A DNA stretch of 64,000 nucleotides from Diphasiastrum complanatum. Lineage: Eukaryota; Streptophyta; Lycopodiopsida; Lycopodiales; Lycopodiaceae. Below the pieces are notes generated by a model that saw only the letters and a program-made list of their open reading frames with translations, was not told where the DNA came from and searched no databases. A program made the translations under genes and the position numbers. The DNA is taken from the NCBI GenBank assembly GCA_029204225.1, contig CM055095.1, forward strand, positions 44,751,446 to 44,815,445. The letters are read 5' to 3'. Below are positions 62,561-64,000 of the stretch, piece after piece (position 1 is the first letter of the stretch; every line of letters begins with the position of its first letter).

Positions 62561-62768
62561 TGTCAAGCCCATAATTGGACTGATCACAGATAATTATCCC
62601 GTAAAGAGGTCAATAGGCCTATCTCGACCCATGAATTAACTATGATTTGATACCATGAGGGCCCCAACCCAACATAACCATAATTAATTTACGGGTCGAG
62701 ATAGGCATAGGCCTATTGACCTCCTTATGGGATATTAATCCGAGATCGGTCCAATTATGGGCCTAACA
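62561..62768. repeat. Near-perfect inverted repeat at the gypsy LTR end
   Basis: TGTCAAGCCCATAATTGGAC at 62561-62580 and its inverse GTCCAATTATGGGCCTAACA at 62749-62768 bound about 85-95 bp arms that match with few differences. The loop holds GATTTGATACCATGA, which on the minus strand reads like a primer-binding site (TGGTATCAAATC). Confidence 0.78.
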
Positions 62769-62985
62769 AACTCCTCCCCTTAAACAAGTTTTGTTCTCGG
62801 AACCTAAAGTTAGGAAAGCTCTTTCTATACCCCTGTTCCCAAGAGTCATCATCGTCTATATGACCTTTCCAGCAAACTAGATGCTCGGTAACTAAATGAT
62901 TATGCAATCGTTTAGTTCTTGTATCCAAGATCTTATCGAGTTCAAAATGGGTCAAACCGGATGACTCCTCTGACAAGTCCATAGA
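62755..62985 (-). CDS. Chromodomain remnant of the gypsy element
   Basis: 75 codons: [37 protein letters not shown]. This is the C-terminal chromodomain of plant chromoviral integrases, which targets insertion into heterochromatin. It is in a different frame from the RNase H it overlaps. The ATG is only the first methionine after the deletion junction. Confidence 0.8.
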   Translation of the reverse strand, partial: SMDLSEESSGLTHFELDKILDTRTKRLHNHLVTEHLVCWKGHIDDDDSWEQGYRKSFPNFRFREQNLFKGRSLLGP

Positions 62986-64000
62986 TTTCTAGAAATCTGA
63001 TAGACATGTCAAACTCTTGCATCAACTCTGCCCAACGAGCTTTCCGACCTCTAAGCTCAGGTTGATTGCAAAGGTATCTGAGACTCTCATGGTCTGTCAG
63101 GACCTCAAAGTTGGCACCATACAAATAATGCCTCCAAGTCTTAAGGGCATGGACTATAGAAAAGAGTTCCTTTTCATAGGCACTGTACCTAGTCTGAGCT
63201 GGCTCGAGTTTTTTACTCTCGAACGCAACTGGTCGTCCACCCTGAGTTAGCACAGCACCTACTGCAAAGTCGCTAGCATCTGTTTCGACCACAAATGGCT
63301 GATTGGGGTCGACGACTTTTAAAACTGGTGCTGTAGCTAAGGCTGTTTTGAGAGCATCAAAGCTCTCCTGTTGTGCGGACTCCCAAATGAACTCCTTTCC
63401 CTTCCCCTTAAGGAGATTTGTCATAGGGACTGCTATCTGAGCATATTCCTTGACAAATCGTCTGTAATATCCCGCCAGACCAAGAAAGATTTGAAGTTCC
63501 AAAATATTCTGAGGTCTCAGCCAACTGAGTATGGCTTTAACCTTATTTGGGTCCATCTTAATCCCATCTGAAGAGATAATGTGACCCAAATATGCTACTT
63601 CTTCAACGAAGAATTCACACTTGGATTGTTTAGCATAAAGCTTATGCTTTCTGAGCAGTCGAAACACCTTTCTGAGGTGTTTTAGATGCTCCTTCCTCGT
63701 TTTGTTGTAGACGAGGATGTCATCTAAAAATACGACTACAAACTTACCCAAGTATGGTCTGAGGACACTGTTCATCAAGGTCATAAAGGTAGCTGGAGCA
63801 TTTGTGAGCCCAAATGGCATCACCTTAAACTCATAATGACCGTGACGAGTCCTAAAAGCTGTTTTCGAGACATCTTCCGAATTTATACGGACTTGATGAT
63901 ATCCCGATCTGAGGTCTATTTTGCTGAAAAACTTAGCCCCGTCGAGTTGATCAAACAACTCGTCTGCCTGAGGCATAGGGTATTTATTCTTAATTGTGAC
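62942..64000 (-). CDS. Gypsy reverse transcriptase-RNase H, open to the window edge
   Basis: The frame has no stop for over 350 codons. It contains [38 protein letters not shown], the catalytic [44 protein letters not shown] and the RNase H start [14 protein letters not shown], then [19 protein letters not shown] and [18 protein letters not shown]. The next residues of a normal element (the R-Y-x-P-G-K-x-N linker) are replaced by [14 protein letters not shown] and a stop at the deletion junction near 62990. Upstream protease and gag lie beyond 64000. Confidence 0.92.
   Translation of the reverse strand, partial: VTIKNKYPMPQADELFDQLDGAKFFSKIDLRSGYHQVRINSEDVSKTAFRTRHGHYEFKVMPFGLTNAPATFMTLMNSVLRPYLGKFVVVFLDDILVYNKTRKEHLKHLRKVFRLLRKHKLYAKQSKCEFFVEEVAYLGHIISSDGIKMDPNKVKAILSWLRPQNILELQIFLGLAGYYRRFVKEYAQIAVPMTNLLKGKGKEFIWESAQQESFDALKTALATAPVLKVVDPNQPFVVETDASDFAVGAVLTQGGRPVAFESKKLEPAQTRYSAYEKELFSIVHALKTWRHYLYGANFEVLTDHESLRYLCNQPELRGRKARWAELMQEFDMSIRFLEIYGLVRGVIRFDPF

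Larger units (their letters stand above)
62656..64000 (-). mobile_element. Ty3/gypsy chromovirus-like element, RT-RNase H plus chromodomain, integrase deleted
   Basis: An RT-RNase H frame open from the window edge (64000) to 62942 is followed by a chromodomain frame (62985-62755), a polypurine tract (about 62782-62771, AAGGGGAGGAG) and an LTR start TGTTAGGCCC at 62768. The whole integrase is missing between RNase H and chromodomain. The reading frame elsewhere is undamaged, suggesting a comparatively young copy. Confidence 0.88.

Noticed and set aside
1-64000. tRNA, rRNA or organelle DNA insertions
   Set aside because: No cloverleaf-like or rRNA/plastid sequence was recognised by eye; a covariance-model scan would be needed to exclude small RNA genes.

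Overview
The window is nuclear DNA of a land plant with a repeat-rich genome. It holds one complete cellulose synthase gene with spliceosomal introns, a partial barwin/expansin-fold gene and a J-domain gene whose introns reach 14.5 kb. Around them lie decayed Ty1/copia, Ty3/gypsy, LINE, Penelope-like and hAT-like elements. The cellulose synthase reads like the seed-free-plant/primary-wall type (N-terminus [18 protein letters not shown]-terminus ending QQCGIEC). My best guess is a fern, lycophyte or other non-angiosperm, but this is inference from memory of the family and is not tested.

Layout. 1-612 (+): 3' end of a double-psi beta-barrel (EG45/expansin-like) gene. 0.6-9.5 kb: microsatellite, a large GC-rich foldback element, and two opposed copia copies. 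9.52-15.59 kb (-): complete CESA gene, 14 exons, all catalytic motifs intact, with a CT-rich leader and a repeated ACGG-type motif array upstream. 16.5-17.3 kb: GC-rich hairpins and tandem repeats. 17.3-25.7 kb: little recognisable sequence apart from a decayed coiled-coil ORF, a gypsy fragment and a copia fragment. 25.77-27.82 kb: a structurally complete but internally deleted copia element with matching 5-bp target duplications. 29.26-55.85 kb (-): six exons of a J-domain co-chaperone gene; the 5' end is not found. Its three large introns hold copia chimeras, two gypsy elements, a LINE fragment, a Penelope-like retroelement and a hAT MITE with an exact 8-bp target duplication. 56.8-64 kb: more copia fragments and the RT/RNase H of a chromodomain gypsy element (-) running off the right edge.

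The most unusual item is the Penelope-like element at 49.8-51.65 kb. Its GIY-YIG endonuclease-like segment lies upstream (N-terminal) of the reverse transcriptase, the reverse of the canonical order. Second come several structural oddities in the CESA gene: a triplicated exon-8 3' end creating decoy splice donors in intron 8, two in-frame acceptors 63 nt apart at exon 6, and a GC-AG intron. Third, many LTR elements here carry large internal deletions that leave LTR and primer-binding sites joined to a short coding remnant.

The host genes do not form a pathway. CESA makes cellulose at the plasma membrane, the J-protein would stimulate an Hsp70, and the barrel protein would be apoplastic. All exon boundaries were deduced by eye from splice consensus and reading-frame continuity.
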